Below, one piece after another: positions 43,371-52,443 of a stretch of 64,000 nucleotides of DNA (position 1 is the stretch's first letter; each line of letters opens with the position of its first letter). The DNA lies in assembly GCA_024693925.1 (NCBI GenBank), contig JAILKH010000015.1, forward strand, positions 1-64,000, in the 5' to 3' direction. A program made the translations under genes and the position numbers. The stretch is from Lachnospiraceae bacterium (lineage in GTDB: Bacteria; Bacillota; Clostridia; Lachnospirales; Lachnospiraceae). The notes below the pieces were generated by a model, which did not search any database, had not been told where the DNA came from, and was given only the letters and a program-made list of their open reading frames with translations.

Positions 43371-43930
43371 TAATCAGAGTGTGAAGCGGATATGATTATT
43401 ATTCCCTCTTCCTTAAGCCACTTCCTGCACAGCTTGTAATCCGGAATCACCGATCCTACCAGCTTCCAAAATCTTTTTGAATGATTCATTTCTTTTCTAT
43501 GGCAAAGCTCATGCACCACCACGTAATCCTGAACCCGCTCCGGTGCCTTCATCAACATACAATTAAAATTTAGATTTCCTTTAGAGGAACAGCTTCCCCA
43601 TAAAGTTTTCTGATTTTTTATGGTTATATGGCCATAAGTAACACCAATGACCGAAGCATAATACGATACTTTCGACGGAAGGACTCTCAGTGCTTCTTCA
43701 TACAAATCTCTTAATTCCCATCTGTTTAAAGGTTCAATCCGCAATTCTTTATCTCTTCTTTTTCTGACCTTTTCCTTACTTTTCTTTATCCAAGCAGACT
43801 TTTCCTCTACAAAATCCCTGATCTTATCCTCTGACAAAAGAATCGGCGCCCGCACCAGCAGTGTTCCGTCTTCTGTAATCTCCAAGGATAAAGTTTTTCT
43901 CTTAGAACGAATCAGTTTATATTCCTCCAT
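43370..43930 (-). CDS. YgjP-like zinc metallopeptidase
   Basis: A 186-residue DUF45/YgjP protein. The zinc site is VVVHELCHRKEMNHSKRFW: HExxH (about residues 140-144) with the third His in NHS. Other family marks are TLWGSCSSKGNLNFN and the N-terminal KRKTLSLEI strand. No signal peptide, so it acts in the cytoplasm. It lies 7 bases downstream of the MoxR gene, as the third gene of a VWA-MoxR-peptidase unit. A natural substrate is not known. Confidence 0.88.
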   Translation of the reverse strand: MEEYKLIRSKRKTLSLEITEDGTLLVRAPILLSEDKIRDFVEEKSAWIKKSKEKVRKRRDKELRIEPLNRWELRDLYEEALRVLPSKVSYYASVIGVTYGHITIKNQKTLWGSCSSKGNLNFNCMLMKAPERVQDYVVVHELCHRKEMNHSKRFWKLVGSVIPDYKLCRKWLKEEGIIIISASHSD

Positions 43931-43937
43931 AACCGCC

Positions 43938-45458
43938 CTACAATTCCAATAACTCTTTAATTTCTTCTTTCATTGATATATTTCTCTCATCAAGCATTAG
44001 CTCATCCTTATATTTAAGACATGCATCGCACCCATATCTTGCTATAAACCTTGAAGTATACGGATTAACCGTCATCTCCGTAACAAGGATCAGCAATTCA
44101 TTACCGCCTTCAAACGCCCTACCGGCAAATTCAAAAAGATTGTGAAGCTCCTCTTTTACTTCGTGGGTTTTTTGCCTTACCTTATTCAATTCCGCATTAT
44201 ATTTTGTTTTTATTATATCAAAAGGTTCTTTTTCCGATAACGCTTCTTTATAAGACGTTTCAATAAATCTTATACAAAGCATCCTTATCCTTTCATCTTC
44301 CCTTGAAACCGCCGATGCTTTTTTTAATGAATATAATTCCTTTCTAAAGGTATCTATTACCGACAACATATTTGAAAGCACCTTATCGCTCTGATCTGCA
44401 TTCCCGTTTTCAATCCCGAAGGAATTATTTTTTATCTGTTTAAGTACCGGGTTAAGCTTAACCATATAATCCGCATCATTTAAATTTCTTCTGATATCGG
44501 ATATCACTCTGTCCATAAGCATAGATAATAAAGATAATCTTTCATCAAAAGCCGCAGCTTTTGCCCGAGCTGATATTTCCTCCGTTGCACCTCCCTTTAA
44601 AATTTCTTCAATCCGGTAATCCCTCTTATACTTATTATATAATTCATAATAAGCCGCAAATTCCTTTACAACCGAATCATTGCGTATATACTGGTCAATA
44701 AGTGTATCATCTACGGAAATTCCCGAATTCTCATAAAGCTTTAAGATATCCGACAGATCTTCCCATCCGCGTGCCGTAACATACAATCGTCCGTTTACAG
44801 TATTCTCTATCAAATAAAAATACTCTCTTTTCATATCCAGAAAACTGACTATCGCAGGATGGATCCCTCTTTCCAATGCGTATTCCTTCCATACTCCGTA
44901 CTCAGCTTCAACATTTAATACTTTTAATCTGTCCAGAACCGCAACATCAAATTCTCTGACCGCTTTATTAAATTCAGGAGGATTTCCGGCGGTAACTATT
45001 ACCCATCCCTCGGGCACCTTATGCCTCCCGAATATTTTATATTGCAGGAACTGAAGCATTGAAGGAGCAAGCGTCTCAGAAACGCAATTGATCTCATCAA
45101 GAAATAAAATACCTTCTTTAATACCCGTTTCCTTCATAGTATCATAAATACTTGCGATTATCTCGCTCATGGTATACTCGGTCACATCATATTCAAAACC
45201 TTCATATTCCGTATGTTTTATAAACGGAAGACCTATTGCCGACTGCCTGGTATGATGTGTCATTGAATATGATACAAGAGCGAGATTTAGCTGTGATGCT
45301 ATCTGTTCCATAATTGCGGTCTTCCCTACGCCGGGGGCACCAAGAAGAAAAACAGGCCTCTGTCTTTCAACCGGAATTATATATTCTCCGAATTCTCCCT
45401 TTGTAAGATATAATCTGACTGTCTGTTTAATATACTCTTTAGCTTGTTGTATATTCAT
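43938..45458 (-). CDS. MoxR-like AAA ATPase
   Basis: A 506-residue AAA+ ATPase. Walker A is GAPGVGKTA (about residue 38-46), Walker B is GILFLDEINCV, sensor 1 is VTAGNPPEFN, and an arginine-finger segment VAVLDRLKV follows. The C-terminal 250 residues are mostly helical and longer than in short MoxR proteins. MoxR ATPases pair with VWA proteins to insert metals or remodel complexes. Here the start overlaps the VWA gene stop by 4 bp (ATGA), so the two are coupled. Confidence 0.88.
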   Translation of the reverse strand: MNIQQAKEYIKQTVRLYLTKGEFGEYIIPVERQRPVFLLGAPGVGKTAIMEQIASQLNLALVSYSMTHHTRQSAIGLPFIKHTEYEGFEYDVTEYTMSEIIASIYDTMKETGIKEGILFLDEINCVSETLAPSMLQFLQYKIFGRHKVPEGWVIVTAGNPPEFNKAVREFDVAVLDRLKVLNVEAEYGVWKEYALERGIHPAIVSFLDMKREYFYLIENTVNGRLYVTARGWEDLSDILKLYENSGISVDDTLIDQYIRNDSVVKEFAAYYELYNKYKRDYRIEEILKGGATEEISARAKAAAFDERLSLLSMLMDRVISDIRRNLNDADYMVKLNPVLKQIKNNSFGIENGNADQSDKVLSNMLSVIDTFRKELYSLKKASAVSREDERIRMLCIRFIETSYKEALSEKEPFDIIKTKYNAELNKVRQKTHEVKEELHNLFEFAGRAFEGGNELLILVTEMTVNPYTSRFIARYGCDACLKYKDELMLDERNISMKEEIKELLEL

Positions 45459-46807
45459 GATCCACCCTCCGTTTCGTGCACTTCTTCTTCATCTTCCAAA
45501 ATATAATCTTCCTGTAATTCAACCCTTATCCCCCACCATGGCACTTCAGGTTTCAGGTCATCCTTTTTTACAAAAACAAACATACAATCATAATCCGGAG
45601 CTTTTGCCGGATATATTCCATACCCATCGGTAAAATATATTAATCCTTTAAAATTCTCAAATTCTTTATCATCGATCAAGGCATCTACATACTCAAAAGC
45701 AGGCCTAAAATCAGTTCCTCCGTAACCGGTTAACTTACCATGGGCAATATATTTGTCAAAATCACTTTCATTTTCTATTTTTATATCGCTTCTCACTTCA
45801 CTATCACACTGAATAATATGTACATTTACCTTTGTGGCAAAGCTTTCACTTCCCTTAAGTATATCATATGTCTTCTTCAAAAAAGCACGTACCGTTGCCC
45901 CCATACAGGAGGCCGAGGTATCTATGACAATAGCCATATCCCTGACTTTCTTTTCATCCTTAAATTCCAGAGGTTCTATCAGGGGCATATTTCCGTAATG
46001 ATCCAGCCCATAGGTATAATAAATATAATCAAACTCCTCATCATTAACCTTCAGTTCCTCACCCATAACCACAAAACGCTCAAGTATTCTTTTATAATCA
46101 TACTTTTTTGCGGTAGTATCCACCAGATTTTTCAGCAGACTTTCCGATTTTGAAGATGCCCTTGAAAAAGTACCCAGATCCGTCTTTATCCTTTCACTTA
46201 TTTTTTTCCAGGCCTGAAAAGACAATTCATAAGTTTCCGGTTTTCTCCAATAAAAATGAGCATCCCGGCAAAACAATTTTTCAAATTTAAGCTTATCTGC
46301 TTTCGATAAGGGATTTACAAGAAAATATCTATATAGTTTTTCCGCAGTCAGAGGATTCACTTCCTTTAAAATCCCTCTCATAAGCTGCATTCTGTCACTA
46401 TCATCGTCAAGTGTAAAATCCCTTACATCTAATTCCATTATTATATTTTCAACTGCTATATCACAGGCAAGATCCCAATACTCTTCGTCAATATCCTTTC
46501 TTTCTCCCACATAATAATGCCTGAAAATACAATGCAATAATGAATGCAAAAACATTCTTGTTACGGAATTTTCATCAGACAAATAACAATTTAATACATA
46601 ACCGCTATCATAAAAGAAATTTTCACCATCTGTTGCCACATTATGAAGATTCAATTTATCCTTACAATTAAAACGGCTTATGGCAACATCCATAAATCTC
46701 ATATTGATTATAACCGTATCCGCCGCAAGTCTCACCAGTTCAGCTGCCTTTTTCCGTATAAGCTCTTCTTTCTTCTCTTCGTTAATTTTCTTATCACCGA
46801 ATACCAT
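45455..46807 (-). CDS. VWA/DUF2201 protein
   Basis: A 450-residue protein with an N-terminal putative metallopeptidase-like domain and a C-terminal VWA-like domain. The N-terminal part has FLHSLLHCIFRHYY, an HxxxH-like remnant without the Glu of HExxH. The VWA part has an intact MIDAS: DTSAS, the Thr in YGGTDFRP and the Asp in YFTDGYG. Binding of a client through the metal site and handing it to the MoxR ATPase is the likely mode. It is the first gene of the three-gene unit. Confidence 0.85.
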   Translation of the reverse strand: MVFGDKKINEEKKEELIRKKAAELVRLAADTVIINMRFMDVAISRFNCKDKLNLHNVATDGENFFYDSGYVLNCYLSDENSVTRMFLHSLLHCIFRHYYVGERKDIDEEYWDLACDIAVENIIMELDVRDFTLDDDSDRMQLMRGILKEVNPLTAEKLYRYFLVNPLSKADKLKFEKLFCRDAHFYWRKPETYELSFQAWKKISERIKTDLGTFSRASSKSESLLKNLVDTTAKKYDYKRILERFVVMGEELKVNDEEFDYIYYTYGLDHYGNMPLIEPLEFKDEKKVRDMAIVIDTSASCMGATVRAFLKKTYDILKGSESFATKVNVHIIQCDSEVRSDIKIENESDFDKYIAHGKLTGYGGTDFRPAFEYVDALIDDKEFENFKGLIYFTDGYGIYPAKAPDYDCMFVFVKKDDLKPEVPWWGIRVELQEDYILEDEEEVHETEGGS

Positions 46808-46839
46808 ATTTCCCTTTCATATATTACCTGTAAACAGCA

Positions 46840-46866
46840 GAAGCAGATGCCCTTAACATCTGCTTC
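46840..46866. other. Hairpin in VWA-MoxR leader
   Basis: A 10-bp perfect stem GAAGCAGATG / CATCTGCTTC with loop CCCTTAA, 33 bases before the VWA start. No T-run follows on either strand, so it is not a normal terminator. The remaining 160 bases up to the TetR stop hold nothing I recognise. Confidence 0.55.
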
Positions 46867-47027
46867 CCATCATCCTAGTATAAATCATCACTTCACTTCA
46901 AAAGGATCCCCTCACCCTTAGAAGTTAATGAATCATAAATCCGCCATTCCCAATATTATTACGATACACCTGCAGTTGTATAATAATAACTGAAAACGCG
47001 AACACTCTCATACTTAAACAAAATCCG

Positions 47028-47591
47028 TTATTGTATAACGGCACTCACAAAACCCTCATATGCTTTCTTAAGCATATCCTCTATCTCCTCTGTCTGCATA
47101 TTTACCCTTTTGCTGGTAACAAGCGTTGCCACCCCATGTGTAAACATCCAAACCATGCGAAATACCTCCTTCTTCTTATCCGGACTTAACTTCTCGGTTT
47201 TAGGGAGTTTTTCAAGTAATTCTTTGCAATCTCCCTGTTGAAGAAACTCATGAAGGTCCTCGGTTTCGTATTCTTCAATATCAGCGATCAATTTAAATAA
47301 ATGTTTTTCCTTACAAGCCATATCAATATATGCCATTCCCATAGACAAATATACCGGCTTCCCCTTTTCACGGCTGCTTAACATATAATCGGAAAACATT
47401 TCCGCACTTTTATAGAACAACTCCTCTTTCAACATCTCCATATTTTCGTATGCACGAAATATCGGTTGAGTAGAGCTGCCTAATTTTTGAGCAAGCTTAC
47501 GTGCGGTAACATTCTCAAACCCATTTTCCCTGGTCATTTCAAAAGCAGCCTCTAGTACCATGACCCTGGATACTTTCTCTTTTGGAGGCAT
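47028..47591 (-). CDS. TetR-family regulator
   Basis: A 187-residue TetR/AcrR protein. The HTH is in the first 60 residues (VLEAAFEMTRENGFENVTARKLAQKLGSSTQPIFRAYENMEMLKEEL). The ligand-binding half resembles the WHG-type TetR C-terminal domain common in clostridia. The ligand and targets are unknown. The two neighbouring transcription units are VWA-MoxR downstream and DUF4364 on the other strand. Confidence 0.87.
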   Translation of the reverse strand: MPPKEKVSRVMVLEAAFEMTRENGFENVTARKLAQKLGSSTQPIFRAYENMEMLKEELFYKSAEMFSDYMLSSREKGKPVYLSMGMAYIDMACKEKHLFKLIADIEEYETEDLHEFLQQGDCKELLEKLPKTEKLSPDKKKEVFRMVWMFTHGVATLVTSKRVNMQTEEIEDMLKKAYEGFVSAVIQ

Positions 47592-47899
47592 CTGATTTCC
47601 CCTTCTTAACTACTGTACCGGTTCCCTAAGCCGATACATACTCCCTGTTCCCCCGTTATGCATTCTATTGATATGTATCACGGTTATGCATCCTTGTTAT
47701 ATAACGATGTTATTGTACTATAATCACAAAAGGCCTGTCAAGATATTAATTCCAATTTTTATATTTTCCTTACGATTGTAATTATTTTGTTTAAATGTTA
47801 TTATGTAAATTAGTGTGAGAGGAGAGAAATCATATTATTTTACATTTTTATGATTCATACGTTTACATTGATATTATATACGACAAATAAGGAGTCAAT
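47592..47899. promoter_or_regulatory. Divergent promoter region TetR / DUF4364
   Basis: This 308-base gap holds two outward promoters. For tetR on the minus strand: -35 TTGACA (47736-47741), 18 bases, -10 TACAAT (47712-47717). For DUF4364 on the plus strand: -35 TTGTAA (47776-47781), 17 bases, -10 TATTAT (47799-47804). Two GTTATGCAT copies (about 47655 and 47683) in the tetR leader could be regulator sites. No small gene is evident. Confidence 0.65.
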
Positions 47900-48418
47900 A
47901 TGGACAATACAGAAATGCGCACTTTATACAAACTGATAATTTTGTATATGCTGTCAAAGGTCGATTACTCATTGACCAGAACTCAATTATTCGGTTTTAT
48001 TCTTGATAAGGAATACACGGATTTCTTCACATTACAGGATGTAATGTCAGAACTTATCGACAACAAACTCATTGAAAGCAAATCTGCCAGAAACGCTTCT
48101 CATCTGCTGATCACAGAAAAAGGACGTGAGACTTTTGATCTGCTGAAAAATGATATTAACGAATCTATCCGCGGAGAAATAGATACCTATTTGGAAGATA
48201 ATGATGTTCAGTTAAGAAATGAAGTGTCCATCTCTGCGGACTATTATAAAACCACCTTCGGAGAATATGTTGCAGAGCTTAGTGCCCGTGAAAGGAATAT
48301 TGATCTGTTGACCATTAAAATCACTATGCCGACAGAGGAGGCTGCCAACGAAATATGCAACAATTGGCAAAAAAGAAATCAGGATGTATATGCCTATCTT
48401 ATAGAAAATCTGCTCTGA
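47900..48418 (+). CDS. DUF4364 family protein
   Basis: A 172-residue protein of the clostridial DUF4364 family. The N-terminal half is a winged-helix-like fold (LIILYMLSKVDYSLTRTQLFGFILDKEYTDFFTLQDVMSEL), suggesting DNA binding or a structural role. The C-terminal half is alpha/beta (ADYYKTTFGEYVAELSARERNIDLLTIKI). No function is known. AAGGAG lies before the ATG. Confidence 0.82.
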   Translation: MDNTEMRTLYKLIILYMLSKVDYSLTRTQLFGFILDKEYTDFFTLQDVMSELIDNKLIESKSARNASHLLITEKGRETFDLLKNDINESIRGEIDTYLEDNDVQLRNEVSISADYYKTTFGEYVAELSARERNIDLLTIKITMPTEEAANEICNNWQKRNQDVYAYLIENLL

Positions 48419-48446
48419 TCCTATATCCAACGACCACATAATATAT

Positions 48447-49769
48447 TTATAAATTATCCTTTAACTTCTTCATATGCTCACGTATCCGAACCTCATATCC
48501 GTTTCCCGATGGGTTATAGAATTCCCTTCCGTTCAGTTCATACGGTAGATATTGCTGATGCACATAATTATTTGGATAATCATGCGCATACAGATACCCT
48601 TCACCATGTCCAAGCTTGGAAGCTCCTTTATAATGAGCATCCTGAAGATGAACCGGTACAGTCACATTAGGTGTATCTCTAACAGCCTGCATAGCCTGTT
48701 CTATTGCCACAACACTTGCATTACTTTTAGGTGCGGTAGCAATATATAATACTGCCTGCGACAGTATTATCTGTGCTTCCGGCATCCCAACCCTTTCAAC
48801 CGCCTGAGCCGCCGCCGTAGCAACTACAAGGGCCTGCGGGTCTGCATTACCCACATCCTCAGATGCACATATCATCATTCTTCTCGCAATAAAAGTAACA
48901 CTTTCTCCTGCATTCAACATCCTTGCAAGATAAAATACTGCCGCATCCGGGTCGGAACCTCTCATGGATTTAATAAATGCCGATATCGTATCATAATGAT
49001 TATCACCGTTTTTATCATATTTAACCACTCTTTTCTGTATACACTCACGTGCTACTTCCAGAGTATAATGTATCTTACCATCTGTTTCTCTGCCGGTTGT
49101 AAGTATTCCGAGTTCTACAGCATTAAGCGCAGTCCTTGCATCGCCATCTGCCATATTTGCAAGAAAATCCGCAGCGTCCTCATCAATAACCGCATCATAA
49201 CTCCCCATTCCTTTGACCTTATCATATACCGCCCGGTTTATAAGTTCTTTAATATCTTCCTGCGACAAAGGTTTAAGTTCAAATATTACCGAACGAGAGA
49301 TCAAAGCTCCGTTAACCTCAAAATACGGATTTTCCGTAGTGGCACCAATAAGAATAACTGTCCCATCTTCCACATAAGGGAGAAGATAGTCCTGCTGCCC
49401 TTTATTAAAACGATGTATTTCATCTATAAACAATATAGTCTTTTTATTATACATTCCCAGAGAATCTTTTGCCCCGGCAATTACCTCTTCCATATCCTTT
49501 TTTCCGGATATCGTTGCATTCAATTGTACAAATTCCGCGCTCGTTGTATTGGCTATCACTCTCGCTATTGTAGTCTTCCCCGTACCCGGTGGCCCGTAAA
49601 AAATTATAGAGCTTAACTTATCTGCTTTAATAGCACGATATAACAGCTTGTCTTTTCCTATTATATGTCGTTGCCCTACCACCTCATCCAGCATCACAGG
49701 TCGTAAACGTGCCGCAAGGGGTGACTCTTTATCTTTATTCATTTCACTCATATACGAAAAAAGATCCAT
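48447..49769 (-). CDS. rarA: Replication-associated recombination protein RarA
   Basis: A 440-residue MgsA/RarA AAA+ ATPase that acts at stalled replication forks. It shows the family start PLAARLRPVMLDEVVGQRHI, Walker A GPPGTGKTT (about 60), Walker B ILFIDEIHRFNK and sensor GATTENPYFEV. The C-terminal tetramer domain has VHLQDAHYKGASKLGHGEGY. It is 26 bases downstream of the GH2 gene, on the same strand. Confidence 0.95.
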   Translation of the reverse strand: MDLFSYMSEMNKDKESPLAARLRPVMLDEVVGQRHIIGKDKLLYRAIKADKLSSIIFYGPPGTGKTTIARVIANTTSAEFVQLNATISGKKDMEEVIAGAKDSLGMYNKKTILFIDEIHRFNKGQQDYLLPYVEDGTVILIGATTENPYFEVNGALISRSVIFELKPLSQEDIKELINRAVYDKVKGMGSYDAVIDEDAADFLANMADGDARTALNAVELGILTTGRETDGKIHYTLEVARECIQKRVVKYDKNGDNHYDTISAFIKSMRGSDPDAAVFYLARMLNAGESVTFIARRMMICASEDVGNADPQALVVATAAAQAVERVGMPEAQIILSQAVLYIATAPKSNASVVAIEQAMQAVRDTPNVTVPVHLQDAHYKGASKLGHGEGYLYAHDYPNNYVHQQYLPYELNGREFYNPSGNGYEVRIREHMKKLKDNL

Positions 49770-49795
49770 AACCCGGAATTTATCTCCTTATCCCC

Positions 49796-52291
49796 TTAAA
49801 ATGTATCCTTAAGAGAACGTATTACCAATTGCTGTTCCAACTCATAACCATTTTGTATTTCAGGGGCTCCATACTGCAAATAACGTATATCTGATTTCTT
49901 TAGTCTGACTGCCTTTTCACGCTTACTTGTGAGGTGAAAGAAATTATCCGAAAAAATAGCATCTGCCTGCTTAAGGTCCAATTCTACAAAAGCCGCAAAA
50001 CCACCTGACATCATTCTTATCACATACTCATCAACAAGTTCTATTACCGAATAGGAAATGGACGAAAGATCAAGCATCAGACGTTTATAGGGTACAAAGA
50101 CTTCAGTCTCTGTAGAAACCACATTTCCATCCTCATCAATAAAAACAGCTTCCATAAATACCCTGTTTTCAAGCCCTTCTATAAACGGTGTGTAATTCAT
50201 TTCACATACCTTCACAGCTTCAAAGGGTTTAATTTCCACTTCGTATTCCACTTCATGCAAAAGCCTGAATTCAAAAGTCTGAAGACTTACTCTGACACGT
50301 CTTATTTCTATATCCCTGGTTTCATTCTGTACATATACAGATACCGTATTACCTTCACGATATATAGAACCGGCAACCGAAGCATAAAAACCTTTAGCCA
50401 TATATTGAAGTGCCTTAAATCTTCCATAGTAATCAATACTCGAACAGGATGCTACCGGCCAGCTGTCATTAAGCTGCCAAAACAAGGAACCCATACACCT
50501 TCCTCTGTTTCTCCTCATATGTTCAACCGCTTTTTTTACCGCAAGCCCCTGCACTATCTGTGTAATATATAAAAGGCTCTCAAAATCTTTAGGATACAAA
50601 AACTCACGGGATATATACTGCATAATCCTGCCACCGGCGTTTTCTTCTTTGACATGACTTTCCATAACCTCGGAAAACAAATTTCTATCACTTTCCTTTG
50701 TATATGATTTAACAGTCTTTATCGACGGATATGACAAGCATCCATACTCCGAGCAAAATCTCATTTTATGATCGTAATAATTATCAATAGGTTCTCCGTT
50801 TTTCCATACTCCCCAATAATGACTATCCCCATAATCTTCATTAGCAGGATTCGAAAAATTCCCGCCTGATGAAGGAGTTGAAGGCCAATAAAATACAGAA
50901 GGCGCATATTTCTCCATAATATCCGGGATCAATTCTTCAAATATGCTTCTGTAATCATCCTTAAGTGTTCCGGAATGATCCCCAAAGTTTTCATCATAAA
51001 CCCAGTCCGACTCAATCCCACTGTTACCGCATATTAGCCCCAGGCTCGCATGACTCCGAATTCTCTTAATATTATCTATGATCTCGCTTTCTATATTTTT
51101 TCGAAATTCTTCATTTAGTTCATATATATTGTCCGCAAACATCAGATCCTGCCATACTATTATTCCGTATTCATCACACAGATCATAAAAAGTATCCGAA
51201 GGATAATAGCCTCCTCCCCAGACACGTATCATATTAAAATTACTTCTTACACAGGCTTTAAGCAAATAATCTATCTTCTCTTTTGTAATAAAAGAATATA
51301 TCGAATCCTCCGGAACATAATCGGCACCCATCGCAAAAATCTTAACACCGTTAACCTTCAGGCAAAACTCCGAGCCCCACTCATCGGTTTCGCGGCTTAT
51401 GGATATGGTCCTTAGTCCGATCCTATAAGTTTTACTATCCCACTGGTTTCCATTCATATCCAGTGCATATACACTGACAGTATATAAAGGATGTTCACCA
51501 AAGCCGTTAGGCCACCATATCTTGGGACTTTCAACCTCCATACTCATGGTACAATGTCCGTCTATCATGGTTTCGGTTATAGCTGATATCCTTCCTTCCG
51601 GACTTATAAGCTCTGCCTGTATTATAAAAGGTTCATTAACAAACATTTCAGCATTTACATTGATTTCCAGAGTAACACTTTTTTTCTCATGATGCTGTAT
51701 TATTTCTATTTCATCAAGTTTTATATAGCTGCATCCTACAAGATCTATACTTCTCCAGATTCCACAATCCGGTAATTGTGCCGCATGACTCCAGCCCAGC
51801 ATAGAGTGTGACTTTCTGAGCCTCTGGTTTCCTTCTATACATCCATTTGGTGTGAAATGTACGGATTTATTCAATCCCGGCCTGATATTCTCTATATATT
51901 CCAGGGGAGAATCAATTTCAATGGTAATTCTGTTTCCCACAGGACGAAGATATCCTGTTATATTAAAATAATATGTCCTGTGCATATTTTCAGTACGTCC
52001 TATAGGCATCTCATTTATATATATCTTAGCCAGGGTATCGATACCTTTACAGCATAAATAAATCCGTTCCTGAGACATTAATTCCGGCATCACTTCAAAT
52101 TCCCGGGTGAAATAAAAATCACTCCTGAAAATTTCCTTCGCAGAATACTCATTTAGTCCATAGAACGGATCCTGAAGCCTGTGTTGCATCAATAAAGCAG
52201 ATAAAACAGAGCCCGGAACCTTTCCCTCCACATATGCTTCCGAACCCTTCTCATTAATTAACCATGTACCATTAAGTGTTTGATAAATCAT
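49796..52291 (-). CDS. GH2 beta-mannosidase-like protein, acid/base Glu missing
   Basis: An 831-residue GH2 protein. The domain order is jelly roll (1-190), two immunoglobulin-like sandwiches, a TIM barrel (about 290-640) and C-terminal sandwich. It resembles beta-mannosidase: VWGGGYYPSDTFYDLCDEYGIIVWQDLMFA, nucleophile Glu515 in FCSEYGC, and WQLNDSWPVASCSSIDYYGR. The acid/base motif is CGNSGIES where CGNNEIE is expected: Gly425 replaces the catalytic Glu and Ser424 the Asn. The spacing of 90 residues to the nucleophile fits the family. Without signal peptide it is cytoplasmic. It may be inactive, act on activated substrates only, or use another residue such as Glu427. Confidence 0.85.
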   Translation of the reverse strand: MIYQTLNGTWLINEKGSEAYVEGKVPGSVLSALLMQHRLQDPFYGLNEYSAKEIFRSDFYFTREFEVMPELMSQERIYLCCKGIDTLAKIYINEMPIGRTENMHRTYYFNITGYLRPVGNRITIEIDSPLEYIENIRPGLNKSVHFTPNGCIEGNQRLRKSHSMLGWSHAAQLPDCGIWRSIDLVGCSYIKLDEIEIIQHHEKKSVTLEINVNAEMFVNEPFIIQAELISPEGRISAITETMIDGHCTMSMEVESPKIWWPNGFGEHPLYTVSVYALDMNGNQWDSKTYRIGLRTISISRETDEWGSEFCLKVNGVKIFAMGADYVPEDSIYSFITKEKIDYLLKACVRSNFNMIRVWGGGYYPSDTFYDLCDEYGIIVWQDLMFADNIYELNEEFRKNIESEIIDNIKRIRSHASLGLICGNSGIESDWVYDENFGDHSGTLKDDYRSIFEELIPDIMEKYAPSVFYWPSTPSSGGNFSNPANEDYGDSHYWGVWKNGEPIDNYYDHKMRFCSEYGCLSYPSIKTVKSYTKESDRNLFSEVMESHVKEENAGGRIMQYISREFLYPKDFESLLYITQIVQGLAVKKAVEHMRRNRGRCMGSLFWQLNDSWPVASCSSIDYYGRFKALQYMAKGFYASVAGSIYREGNTVSVYVQNETRDIEIRRVRVSLQTFEFRLLHEVEYEVEIKPFEAVKVCEMNYTPFIEGLENRVFMEAVFIDEDGNVVSTETEVFVPYKRLMLDLSSISYSVIELVDEYVIRMMSGGFAAFVELDLKQADAIFSDNFFHLTSKREKAVRLKKSDIRYLQYGAPEIQNGYELEQQLVIRSLKDTF

Positions 52292-52443
52292 CCCTATATA
52301 TCCCCTTATATATTACATCCCCTGCATTATTAAAATGCTGTCAACAGATATGAATAATGAAAACGCACTTTGACTCATACGGTCAATTCCCCTAGTGTGT
52401 CATTTTCCCTCTAAAATAAATATAATTGAAGAAAAGATTTTTT

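Noticed and set aside
46840..46866. Terminator for the TetR gene
   Set aside because: The 10-bp hairpin has no T-run on the minus strand and lies 160 bases past the stop, so I list it only as a hairpin.
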